This document shows, piece by piece, positions 27,210 to 35,800 of a stretch of DNA of 64,000 bases. A program made the translations under genes and the position numbers. The notes under the pieces were generated by a model. The model saw only the letters and a list, made by a program, of their open reading frames with translations, had not been told where the DNA came from and ran no database searches. Source of the DNA: Paenibacillus castaneae (GTDB taxonomy: Bacteria; Bacillota; Bacilli; Paenibacillales; Paenibacillaceae); NCBI RefSeq assembly GCF_002884445.1, contig NZ_KZ614144.1, positions 5,506,712 through 5,570,711 on the forward strand, read 5' to 3'. Position 1 is the stretch's first letter; the number at the start of each line of letters is the position of its first letter.

Positions 27210-29567
27210 TTATAGCTCTCCCTCGTACAAAGTCGTATCCACTGACTCCATATATGGCGTCCACTCCCCTGTGGCATAGAGTAGGAGCCGCTGCATGGCG
27301 CGAGTACATGCCGTATAGAAAAGCTTGCGTTCGCTTTCCCGATGGTATACCTGTGAAGAAGCATCATAGATGAGCACAGCATCGAACTCAACGCCTTTGG
27401 CGAGATAAGCAGGAATGACCATTATTCCCTTCTCAAAGGTAAGCGTCTCCTTCCCTATAATCCGCAGCTCCTGACAACCCTCGCTCATTAATGCTCTGTA
27501 GGCATCTCTACTCTCGGCCGCGGTCTTTGTAATGACAGCAATGGAGCTGAAGCCTTCAGCCTGGAGCGCCGCTAGATCTGCTGCCATCCGCACCGCCCGC
27601 TTCTCATCGCTGTCTGCGTGAATGAGGAATGGCTTGCTGCCGCTCCTATCGAAGGGCACGATCTCCTCGCCGCCTGGCAGTAAAGACTTCGTGAATTGTA
27701 CAATCTCGCGGGTCGAACGATAGCTGCGGACAAGAATGATTAAGCTCGTTTCTGTCTCACCGTAAAGCTGGATCAGCGGTGAATCTGCTTCTTGTAGATT
27801 CGTTGCCTGAGTGAAAATCGCCTGTCCGAAATCTCCGAGCACCGTCATACGAGCACGAGGGAACAATTTTTTGAGAAACTCGTATTGAAACAGCGAGTAA
27901 TCTTGGCCCTCGTCAACGAATACATGGCGCACCTCCGTGTTCGTGCGAGCTGCCTCGATAAGTTCTTTTAAATACAGGTACGGGGTGACATCCTCATACA
28001 ATAATTCGAGCTGGTTCAGCTTCTCCTTCGTTTGAATGCAGATTTCCTGCCAAAGCTCGGGTAATTCGGACTCATTCGTCATCTCACGAAAAGCGACAGC
28101 ATCGCTGAACAGCTGAATATAAAGCCCCTTCACATCTACGAACATCAATCGTTTCACCATTCGCCTCAGCGGTTTGAATTGCTCTTTCACGATCATGCGA
28201 CGCAGCAGTTCTTCCTCCTTCTCAGCATAGTCGAAGTCATTCTCATCTCGCTGGTACTTCTTGTTTAGTATGCTGTAGGCTTCTGAATACTGCTCGTTGT
28301 CAAGGAAATGGAGCTCCTCCTGCACCCAGAATTCCTCCTGCTCCTTGCGCTCCAGCGTCACCAGCTCTTGAAGCAGCCAATCCCGCAGCAGAGCTACACG
28401 ATTGGCCAAACGGATGGAAGGGTCATAGCTGTAGAACTGCGATTTCATTTGCTCTGCGGTGACTAAATCACGGTCCCGGAAACGAATGCTTTCGAATAGC
28501 ATTCCTCCGCGCCCCAGCCACAGTGTATAGCTTTGAAGGGCTTGAAGGAATGCTTCAGACGCCTTATATTTGATCCCATTCAGACGCGCCTCATACCCAT
28601 GTGTAGATTCTTCTGTGAGCACATATTCAATCTGATCAAACGGATCTTCAAGGCGTAACGTTGCTCCAAGCCAATAGTCAACATATTCCTGGAAGGTCGT
28701 CTGCTGCATGTTCTCCTCGCCAAGCTCAGGAAGAACTGACGATACATAGCTGTTGAATAGCGGATTAGGGGAGAATAGAACGATCTGATCGGCCTTGAGC
28801 CTCGCGCGGTGTTTGTAAAGCAAGTACGCAGCCCGCTGAAGGGCCGCTGATGTCTTCCCGCTGCCAGCCGCCCCCTGCACAATTAACATCCTGCTTTTGT
28901 CGTTACGGATAATAGCATTCTGCTCTTTTTGTATGGTTGCCACAATCCCCTTCATCCGTGAATCCGCACCCCTGCCAAGCACCTGCTGCAGCATTTCGTC
29001 ACCGATTGTTAAGCTTGAATCGAACAAATTATGGAGCTGCCCGTCACGGATCTGATACTGCCGCTTCTGCTCCATTGTCCCAGTAATTTGTCCACCCGGC
29101 GTTTCATAGGCAGCCACCCCCGGGGAATAGTCGTAATACAAACTCGCAATAGGGGTGCGCCAGTCATACACCAAAAACTCTATGCCGTCTCCGTCGATGA
29201 TGGAGGATACGCCGATATAAACTTGCTCACTGAAGCTCTGACCATCCTCCTGGAAATCAATGCGCCCGAAGTATGGCGATGACAGCAGCCGGTTCATCCT
29301 TTTCCATTCCTGAAATAGCTGTTGGTGCCTATTTTCCCGTTCGGTTAATACCTTCTCCTGCTGCTTAATACTGAAGAAGGTTTCTTCGAAATCTTCATGT
29401 GTGCTTGTGTTGACCGTAACCTCCTGCCAAAACCGGTGGCGGATATCCACCACTTGCTCGCGCAGTTGAGCCACCTCCGGCTCCAGTTCGACGATTCTAG
29501 ATTGCAGCTTTTCCGTAACCAAATCTAGCCGCTCCTGTTCTTGCTGCCATTCCTTCGCGTTAATCAT
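27210..29567 (-). CDS. helD: RNA polymerase-recycling helicase-like ATPase HelD
   Basis: Protein of about 785 aa. An N-terminal antiparallel coiled coil (about 1-90, rich in Glu/Gln/Arg) is followed by a split UvrD-like SF1 core. Walker A is GAAGSGKTS at about residue 235 and the Walker B region VDEGQDYSLFQ at about 550. The order coiled coil, then YIGVSSI..VYDWRTPIASLYY, then ATPase is diagnostic for HelD, which pries stalled RNA polymerase off DNA using ATP. The ATG at 29567 is preferred over the upstream in-frame start; AAAGGAG lies 13 nt away, a little far. It may be co-transcribed with a 30-codon frame upstream. Confidence 0.92.
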   Translation of the reverse strand: MINAKEWQQEQERLDLVTEKLQSRIVELEPEVAQLREQVVDIRHRFWQEVTVNTSTHEDFEETFFSIKQQEKVLTERENRHQQLFQEWKRMNRLLSSPYFGRIDFQEDGQSFSEQVYIGVSSIIDGDGIEFLVYDWRTPIASLYYDYSPGVAAYETPGGQITGTMEQKRQYQIRDGQLHNLFDSSLTIGDEMLQQVLGRGADSRMKGIVATIQKEQNAIIRNDKSRMLIVQGAAGSGKTSAALQRAAYLLYKHRARLKADQIVLFSPNPLFNSYVSSVLPELGEENMQQTTFQEYVDYWLGATLRLEDPFDQIEYVLTEESTHGYEARLNGIKYKASEAFLQALQSYTLWLGRGGMLFESIRFRDRDLVTAEQMKSQFYSYDPSIRLANRVALLRDWLLQELVTLERKEQEEFWVQEELHFLDNEQYSEAYSILNKKYQRDENDFDYAEKEEELLRRMIVKEQFKPLRRMVKRLMFVDVKGLYIQLFSDAVAFREMTNESELPELWQEICIQTKEKLNQLELLYEDVTPYLYLKELIEAARTNTEVRHVFVDEGQDYSLFQYEFLKKLFPRARMTVLGDFGQAIFTQATNLQEADSPLIQLYGETETSLIILVRSYRSTREIVQFTKSLLPGGEEIVPFDRSGSKPFLIHADSDEKRAVRMAADLAALQAEGFSSIAVITKTAAESRDAYRALMSEGCQELRIIGKETLTFEKGIMVIPAYLAKGVEFDAVLIYDASSQVYHRESERKLFYTACTRAMQRLLLYATGEWTPYMESVDTTLYEGEL

Positions 29568-29647
29568 CCTCTTGAACACACTCCTTTTTCGGTCTAGTAC
29601 GGAGAAAAAAAAGAACATTTGACAAACAGCAGGCTCTCGTGCTAAAA

Positions 29648-29740
29648 TTAAATTGTAAGAAAGATTAATAATACCTTTACATAATTAAATCTATGACATC
29701 TTTCATATGGTATCATGGATTTTATTTGCGTGCAAATCAT
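29648..29740 (-). CDS. Candidate 30-codon leader or small protein before helD
   Basis: A 30-codon frame (begins MICTQIKSMIP) preceded by a perfect AGGAGG with 6-nt spacing. It lies between the hairpin at 29756-29787 and helD, whose ATG is about 80 nt further on the same strand. No family is recognised. It could be a leader peptide that tunes helD, a small protein, or chance around a strong Shine-Dalgarno sequence. The remaining spacer shows nothing else. Confidence 0.3.
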   Translation of the reverse strand: MICTQIKSMIPYERCHRFNYVKVLLIFLTI

Positions 29741-29755
29741 TTATTTCCTCCTAAA

Positions 29756-29787
29756 GAAACCGGCAGAAGCTGCCGGTTTCTTTTTTT
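29756..29787. terminator. Terminator after the MBL-hydrolase gene
   Basis: Stem GAAACCGGCAG/CTGCCGGTTTC with a T-run on the plus strand and TTTCTTT on the minus strand. It most likely ends the minus-strand transcript whose stop is at 29853; no plus-strand gene precedes it. Confidence 0.75.
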
Positions 29788-29852
29788 ATTCTGATCATGC
29801 AAACCATCCTATTGCCCTGGCTCCTCAATGCTAAATACAATAACAAAATATT

Positions 29853-30527
29853 TTAAGTTCTCCCTGCTCCCTCTGCGATAACAGCAAGTCTCTCTCTTAT
29901 CTGATCTTTGCAGACGCCGCCATGATAAGCAATAACAGTCTCAATGTCTAATTCGGCTAGCTTGGCAACTGATTGAAGTGCTTGATCCATATCTATTGTG
30001 AACTGTGCTGATGGTGGCATGAGCACACCCTCTTGCGCAGTCAATGCATCTCCAGAAATCAAGGTTTTACTAGGCAGATGGTAAAGGGAGATATGATCCG
30101 GCATATGTCCCGGTGTATAAACAACCTGGATGCCGCCACAGTAAGGAAGCACTTCTCCATCCTGTACCGTGTAATCAACTTTAGCTGGACGAGCCATGTG
30201 GCCACCTTTCATCAATGGCAGCTCTCCCATTATGTATGGCTTGGCAAGTGGATGTGCCAGCACCTCTATCCTATTATTGGATTCTGCCAGCAGCTCGGGC
30301 AAGCTGCCAATATGATCATTATCATGATGAGTGATGATGATTTTGGTCAGCCTATCGAACAAGTTAGATTCCCGATTCAGTGTTTCTTTTATAAGCTTGC
30401 CATGACCGGGTATTCCGGTATCAACTAAGATGACATCCTTCTCATCCCAGAATAGAGCAGCATGAACAACAAACGAGCCAGCATTCAATTCCAGTACAAT
30501 CGGCATAACACCCATATTTGACTCCAT
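29853..30527 (-). CDS. MBL-fold metallo-hydrolase
   Basis: Protein of 224 aa. The zinc motif THHDNDHIG is at residues 66-74 (H-x-x-x-D-H form with a doubled His), then TPGHMPDHIS, SGDAL and a final AYHGG give the other ligands of the metallo-beta-lactamase fold. The family includes glyoxalase II, lactonases and RNases; at this length and without extra domains the substrate is open. GGGGG precedes the ATG by 8-9 nt. Single-gene unit with its own terminator. Confidence 0.87.
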   Translation of the reverse strand: MESNMGVMPIVLELNAGSFVVHAALFWDEKDVILVDTGIPGHGKLIKETLNRESNLFDRLTKIIITHHDNDHIGSLPELLAESNNRIEVLAHPLAKPYIMGELPLMKGGHMARPAKVDYTVQDGEVLPYCGGIQVVYTPGHMPDHISLYHLPSKTLISGDALTAQEGVLMPPSAQFTIDMDQALQSVAKLAELDIETVIAYHGGVCKDQIRERLAVIAEGAGRT

Positions 30528-30724
30528 AGTTTAACATCCCCCTCAATTTAATTTATCTTGATTGTATGCGTTCTCTTTTATTACATCAAGTCATTTCAAG
30601 TCCGGAGCCATTGTGCTATAGCGTTATTCCATTTCTGTAACTATCGTACTGTTTTCGATATCCTCAAAACTAGACGTTTGAATCCCAAAGAGGTTACATA
30701 TCTCAATGGTGGCCAGATTACTAA

Positions 30725-31471
30725 CTATGTATTTGGGTAAGAATCTAACAAATTATTTTTACTTAGTGAAATGCTCACATCCGTAGTCTTTTGTTCAGAA
30801 GAAGAAAACCATTTCTTAATTGACTCGAATTCTGATGATATTAAGTCCGGTGTTTTAATGATAAATTGATTATTGTCGATCCAATGATATTCGTGAAGAG
30901 GCCAGGTTGGGGTAAGCATATACAATTTAGCCATTTGATCTGATTGATAAGGAATTACCTTTAATTGTTCTAAATCAACAGCAATGAGAATATGCCTAAC
31001 GACCTGAGAGCCTTCATTATATCCATATCTTAATAAGACCCTTCCTTTGTCTAACGAGACTTTAAAGTCCTGAAAGATGCCATTTGCAAGAGCAATACTA
31101 GATATATTCGAGTTACTTATCTTCACTAAAATAGTAGAGCACTGCTTATTTCCACAGCTGTATTGTAATAAGACATATTTTGTTTGTTTAGAACTAGCGA
31201 GTACTGTGTATTGAGTTCGTTCAATTTCGGCCGTACGATCTGTTTGTGCATCGAGATAGGATCTATATAGAGGTATGTCTTTGATGAGTAGGCTGAAGCT
31301 CGTGTCATCATCTTCATTAATTATCAATTTTTCAATTTCATGGCCGGATAATGGGGTCTCAAATGCATTTGATGTTGATGTTTTATTAGGCATTTGTTGA
31401 TCGTTTATTACGATTAGAAGTAGAGAGGCCACTCCAAATAAGAGGACGAACATTAATATTTTATTTTTCAT
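30725..31471 (-). CDS. Hypothetical membrane-anchored protein
   Basis: Protein of 248 aa not assigned to a family. One N-terminal membrane helix (about 4-21) or uncleaved signal is followed by a Ser/Thr-rich linker and an extracellular, mostly beta domain containing two close cysteines (SCGNKQCSTI, about 105-113) that could form a disulphide. WPLHEYHWIDNNQFII resembles a beta-propeller strand repeat, but only weakly. AAAGGAG precedes the ATG. The spacers on both sides have no other gene. Confidence 0.6.
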   Translation of the reverse strand: MKNKILMFVLLFGVASLLLIVINDQQMPNKTSTSNAFETPLSGHEIEKLIINEDDDTSFSLLIKDIPLYRSYLDAQTDRTAEIERTQYTVLASSKQTKYVLLQYSCGNKQCSTILVKISNSNISSIALANGIFQDFKVSLDKGRVLLRYGYNEGSQVVRHILIAVDLEQLKVIPYQSDQMAKLYMLTPTWPLHEYHWIDNNQFIIKTPDLISSEFESIKKWFSSSEQKTTDVSISLSKNNLLDSYPNT

Positions 31472-31534
31472 TTTTTACTCCTTTTCAAAAAAATAAAGTT
31501 GTTATAAGGAGATGTTAGCGACTGATGACATGAA

Positions 31535-31570
31535 AATAGAACGATAAGAGCTATGTCCTATCGTTCTATT
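31535..31570 (-). terminator. Terminator after csaA
   Basis: 12-bp perfect stem AATAGAACGATA/TATCGTTCTATT, followed on the minus strand by TTTTCA; 43 nt after the csaA stop. Confidence 0.8.
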
Positions 31571-31612
31571 CTTTTGCGATTATGCTCTTGTAATGCCTGC
31601 CGTGTTGCAAGA

Positions 31613-31942
31613 TTACGCAATAGGTGTACCATTTTCAACAAATTCGTCCGGCCGCAAAAGCACTACATCTCCATCTTGCGGCACTGCCCCAATGACCAGC
31701 ACTTCGGATTTAAAACCTGCAATTCGTCTAGGCGGAAAATTGACAACTGCTACAATCTGTTTGCCAATTATCGTTTCAGGCGAGTACCTCTTCGTTATTT
31801 GTGCTGAAGAGGATAAAATACCTAATTGCCCAAAATCTATCTCCAGCTTTAAAGCAGGATTTCTTGCTTCAGGAAACAGCTCTGCCTTGAGAACCGTACC
31901 TATACGGATATCTAATGCATGAAACTGATCAATTGACGCCAT
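31613..31942 (-). CDS. csaA: tRNA-binding export chaperone CsaA
   Basis: Protein of 109 aa, the exact usual length of CsaA. It is a single tRNA-binding OB fold of the EMAP/MetRS-C type: FHALDIRIGTVLKAE, then KLEIDFGQLG, IVAVVNFPPRRIAGF and SEVLVIGA. CsaA dimers act as an export-related chaperone in Bacilli. The ATG at 31942 with GGAGG 7-8 nt upstream is chosen; a longer in-frame start at 32026 would add a non-homologous tail. Confidence 0.93.
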   Translation of the reverse strand: MASIDQFHALDIRIGTVLKAELFPEARNPALKLEIDFGQLGILSSSAQITKRYSPETIIGKQIVAVVNFPPRRIAGFKSEVLVIGAVPQDGDVVLLRPDEFVENGTPIA

Positions 31943-32039
31943 AATAGTCCTCCATATATTAGGTGAATATTGCTCTAGTTGAATTATACAACATTTTGAT
32001 GCAAACACTCCAAGCTGCCAGCACAAATGTTTCCTTTTA

Positions 32040-32693
32040 TCACCGGTCGCCCGGTATTGATTCCGCAGCTTTTCCCACTTTTCTTTCGAGTATCTCGATA
32101 AGAACCCATACCGCTAAGCTAGCGATGACCGCTGCAACGGCAGATCCGCCTGCATGCAGCAGCAGTGTAGGCACCCAAAGCAGTCCTAGTGAACGATGTA
32201 CCGTTCGCATCCACTTGTTACGAATCTTATTAATGAAGAAACCGTAACCGACAATCATCAGCAGAATGACGAATCCCGCGAGACCACTGTAAATATTAGG
32301 GTCACCTGATTTGAAAATTAGAAAATATATGCCGTGAGCCGCAATAACAATCAAAGTCGCCCAGCCCAACAGCTTGTGCACAGCGTGCAGCAGCTTTCCA
32401 GCTTGACGCACCAGCCACGACGGCGATTTAAGCTTCTTCTTGAACCATATCCAGGAGAAGCTTACCGCTGCGAGGAACACAGATATCGTACCCAAGGTTT
32501 TAAAAACTTCGTTTGCACCCCCAGGTCTTTCTCCCCCGGGACGATGCATTCCCCCAGTACCGCCTTCTGGGGCGCTCAAGCTAACGTCTCCATTTGCGTG
32601 AGACATCGAAATGTAGAAATAAAAAACCAAGAACAGCCCAGCTACCGCTGCAGCTATGATAGCCGGAATCCAAACATTCTTTTTTGTTTTCAT
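32040..32693 (-). CDS. Membrane protein with heme-like histidine pattern
   Basis: Protein of 217 aa. Helix 1 is at about 8-30, then a Gly/Pro-rich extracellular loop (APEGGTGGMHRPGGERPGG), then four more helices. Histidines lie in or near helices in a pattern reminiscent of cytochrome b561 or ferric-reductase-like domains (KLLHAVHKLLGW, AAHGIYF, MRTVHRSLGLL, LLLHAGG). A redox role with bound heme is an inference. The ATG at 32693 is chosen because AAAGGTG lies 9 nt upstream; the GTG at 32705 overlaps that site. Confidence 0.6.
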   Translation of the reverse strand: MKTKKNVWIPAIIAAAVAGLFLVFYFYISMSHANGDVSLSAPEGGTGGMHRPGGERPGGANEVFKTLGTISVFLAAVSFSWIWFKKKLKSPSWLVRQAGKLLHAVHKLLGWATLIVIAAHGIYFLIFKSGDPNIYSGLAGFVILLMIVGYGFFINKIRNKWMRTVHRSLGLLWVPTLLLHAGGSAVAAVIASLAVWVLIEILERKVGKAAESIPGDR

Positions 32694-32906
32694 AGGCTGA
32701 TACACCTTTCATAAGGGAAGTGCCCTTATTGTAATGGGGCAAGATGAGAATTCCATTAAAATGAACAGAAAATTTATTTCCCTCTGCAGCTGTCGGTTGT
32801 ATGCATGTCTCTCGTTCTAGGAGGGATAGGAGGCTAATAAATCATACTATCGGATAATATTAGGAGTATAATAGAAAAAAACCTTTCATAAGGAGGTTGA
32901 GATTCA

Positions 32907-33461
32907 TTGTCTTTTCCATTTGATTGCATTACCGATTTTATGTTTTTTGAAACAGAAATGGAGCCAGCAGATGTTATATTAATTCCTGGCGGCAGTCATC
33001 CCCAATTAATGGAGAAAGCAGCGAATTTATATCATCAAGGAATGGCACCCGTTATTCTGCCGTCAGGTGGCTCAACTCTTCATGTAGAAACAACAGAATG
33101 GGAATTTTTACGGAATGTAGGTGTACAATTAGGGATTCCGAACGATGCAATACTTAAAGAAGATACAGCTGCAAATACTTTTCAAAACTCAAGCCTCTCA
33201 TTGAAAGCATTAAAAAATGCAGGCATCTACCCTAAAAAGGTAATCTTGGTTTGCAAAAACTATCATGCTCGAAGAGCATTGTTAACCTATCAAATCGATT
33301 TCCCTACGGAAACAACCTTCTTTATTTGCCCCGTTATTGATAAAACGGGTACATCCAAAGAGAATTGGTTTCTTGAAGAAGATAAAATAAAGCATGTAAT
33401 GACTGAACTAGAGAAAGTAGGAAAGTATTTCAAGCATCACATTCCCAATTGGGTTAAATGA
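32907..33461 (+). CDS. YdcF family protein (DUF218)
   Basis: Protein of 184 aa with the DUF218 signature: DVILIPGGSH near residue 28, a Gly/Ser-rich loop LPSGGS, KEDTAANTFQNS, and a VILVCKNYHARRA segment. Members bind S-adenosylmethionine-like or nucleotide ligands and some are envelope-linked (SanA, ElyC); this one lacks membrane helices. The start is TTG with AGGAGGT 9 nt upstream. It has its own terminator. Confidence 0.82.
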   Translation: MSFPFDCITDFMFFETEMEPADVILIPGGSHPQLMEKAANLYHQGMAPVILPSGGSTLHVETTEWEFLRNVGVQLGIPNDAILKEDTAANTFQNSSLSLKALKNAGIYPKKVILVCKNYHARRALLTYQIDFPTETTFFICPVIDKTGTSKENWFLEEDKIKHVMTELEKVGKYFKHHIPNWVK

Positions 33462-33502
33462 ATGGATTCGAACTATCATAATCGCAGCTGACAATTGAAC
33501 AT

Positions 33503-33545
33503 AAAAAAAGACGAGCAAATTCATATCAAATTTGCTCGTCTTTTT
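33503..33545 (+). terminator. Terminator after the YdcF-like gene
   Basis: Long stem AGACGAGCAAATT/AATTTGCTCGTCT-like with an A-run before and TTTTT after. Confidence 0.9.
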
Positions 33546-33607
33546 ATTGTCCAATTAAGTGTCATCCCCTCGGATGAGTACCTATAATTATGACTACCTA
33601 TACAATA

Positions 33608-33747
33608 TTAACAGGAAATACTACAGTAAAAAGAGCCCAAACACCGCTCTAGGACCAACTTAACTGGATTTTATGCATGTAAATCTCAAATTTTAATACC
33701 ATATAGAAGAATTTGCTCGAATTAACTGGAGGAAATGCATCTATTTT
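33608..33747. repeat. Three degenerate TTAACwGGA repeats in a gene-free spacer
   Basis: Copies begin at 33608, 33660 and 33722, each TTAAC(A/T)GGA, four variable bases, then an (A/C)T(A/G)CA-like end followed by A/T-rich sequence. They lie in the 450-bp spacer between the YdcF-like terminator and the ABC exporter, in which no coding frame or RNA gene is recognised. They may belong to a dispersed intergenic repeat family. Confidence 0.4.
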
Positions 33748-33994
33748 GTCGCCGAGACGGCTACCTGCTGTGTCAGAAATATAATCTATTTTTCATAAAA
33801 AGAAATATTTCATAAGCTGAGAAATAACGAGCAAAAGCGAGCAAACTAAAGCATTCATTTTCTGAAAAGACTCGCTGCCCCCATCGAATCTAACAAACGA
33901 AAAATACGAACACACGTTTTTACCATTTGACCCTATTTAATAGCGACTGCTACGATAATTGTACTATTAACTTCTTTTAAGGGTGGTCGCCAGC

Positions 33995-35800
33995 TTGTTC
34001 AAAATACCGGAATGGATCGTTTTTTTTGCAACACAATTAAGCCGCTCTAAAGCGGCATTTCTGGTTATATCCTTGTTAACAATCGCAGCCGTAATGAGCG
34101 GAGCCGCAGCTCCTCTTCTCATCGGCAGGTTAATAGACGGCATCTCGCTCCACGGCGGTGAGGGCATCCTTCTTCTCTCCCTCCTTCTGCTTGGGGCCTT
34201 GCTGTTAACGGAGCTTTGTTTCTCGTATCGAGCCTATATTTCTGCCAAAGCCATGCTGCGTCTCTCCTACTCGCTGACAGAAGAAACACTTGCCTCGGTA
34301 CTTCGCACCTCGTCCGCCTTTTTCTCAAAAACACCGCGGGGAGAGCTTCTCCAGCGATGTACGCAGGACACGAGAGTCATTCAGCAATTTGGTTTGTCCG
34401 CGCTTCCTGGATTTATTCAAGAGCTTCTGCTTGCCGTCGTTGCCTTGGTCATTATCTTTCGATGGAACTGGCAGCTTGCAGCCATTCTTATTGCAGCCTA
34501 TATCGTTTTATTTATCCCCGTACATATTTATGGGCAGAAAAGAGGAATTGCCCGCAAACAGCTTGTCGCCCATGATGCTCATCTTCGTCAAAGTCTCCTT
34601 GAAAAACTGGATACGGTAAAGCAGACAAAAATATACGGAACAGAACAGCAAGAATCCGAAAGCTTTCGTGCTGAGCAGCAAAAATGGTCCGATCTGAAGT
34701 ATCAAGAGGGCCTCGTAGAAAGCATGTACCGAACTTTTCCACGCATACCTGATTCGTTAGCGCCCGCACTTATTTTTCTATTTGCCGGATGGCAAATGAT
34801 TATAGGCGAAGCTTCAATCGGACAATTAGTTACGATTATCGCCTATATACCTGCACTTAACGCACCTGTTCGATCCTTTTTTGAGCTGTATGTAAGTCTT
34901 GCAGATATAAAGGTTCGCATTCATGGCATAATGGAATATTTGCAGCTTCCGAACGAGCCCGGCAGGCAAGCTGGCTTGAAACAACTGGATAGCTGCCGTG
35001 AGCAATCCATCTCGTTCAAAAAGGTTCATGTTGCGGGAGATCGCGGCACCGATCTCCTTCATAACCTTAGCTTTACAATATCTCCTGGGGAGCATGTAGC
35101 CATTGTCGGGCCTAGCGGAGCCGGTAAAAGCACGCTGCTTAAGCTTATTCTGCGACTTCAGGAACCGACGTCTGGAACGATTGAAATAGGGGGCACTCCC
35201 TTGCATGAGCTTGACGCTTCCTTCCTCCGAGCCCGAATCGGCTATATGATGCAGGAAGGGGTTTGGTTCAGAGATACGCTTTATCGTAACTTAACCTACT
35301 TAGCTAGAGCCGATCGAATTGCATTGGATGCGTGGATGAGGGCTTTTGGCGCTGAAGATATACTCACACAGCTTCCTGACGGTTATGACTCTGTCATAGG
35401 CCAGAATGGCGACTCTCTCTCCGGCGGCCAGCGACAATTGATTGGTTTCGTTCGTACGATGCTGAAGCAGCCAGACATTCTCCTGCTGGATGAGGCAACC
35501 TCTTCGCTTGATCAGAAGAGCGAGACAAATGTTTATCAAGCGCTGCATACGTACGCTAGCGGTATAACTCGGATAAATGTCACTCATCGGCTGCGAGGAG
35601 CAGCTCTGGCTGACCGTATTCTCGTCATGAATCACGGCGAAATTGTCCAGCAGGGAACTCATGATGAGCTGCTCGCTGTCCCTGGCCTATACGCTAATCT
35701 ATGGCAGCAGGAGATGGATGAGGCCACGCGGGGCGCAGAGAGCATGATGAGGGAAGGAGGGGCAATTCATGAACGAGAACTTATCACCGGCTTTAAATAA
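33995..35800 (+). CDS. ABC exporter half-transporter (subunit 1)
   Basis: Protein of about 601 aa. A six-helix membrane domain (about 15-300) is fused to an ATPase with Walker A GPSGAGKST at about 372, signature LSGGQRQ at about 476 and Walker B ILLLDEATSSLD. It is one half of a heterodimeric exporter for drugs, peptides or lipids. TTG at 33995 is chosen because AAGGGTGG lies 8 nt upstream; the GTG at 33983 overlaps that site. The next half-transporter gene overlaps its end by 32 nt, so they form one complex. Confidence 0.9.
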   Translation: MFKIPEWIVFFATQLSRSKAAFLVISLLTIAAVMSGAAAPLLIGRLIDGISLHGGEGILLLSLLLLGALLLTELCFSYRAYISAKAMLRLSYSLTEETLASVLRTSSAFFSKTPRGELLQRCTQDTRVIQQFGLSALPGFIQELLLAVVALVIIFRWNWQLAAILIAAYIVLFIPVHIYGQKRGIARKQLVAHDAHLRQSLLEKLDTVKQTKIYGTEQQESESFRAEQQKWSDLKYQEGLVESMYRTFPRIPDSLAPALIFLFAGWQMIIGEASIGQLVTIIAYIPALNAPVRSFFELYVSLADIKVRIHGIMEYLQLPNEPGRQAGLKQLDSCREQSISFKKVHVAGDRGTDLLHNLSFTISPGEHVAIVGPSGAGKSTLLKLILRLQEPTSGTIEIGGTPLHELDASFLRARIGYMMQEGVWFRDTLYRNLTYLARADRIALDAWMRAFGAEDILTQLPDGYDSVIGQNGDSLSGGQRQLIGFVRTMLKQPDILLLDEATSSLDQKSETNVYQALHTYASGITRINVTHRLRGAALADRILVMNHGEIVQQGTHDELLAVPGLYANLWQQEMDEATRGAESMMREGGAIHERELITGFK

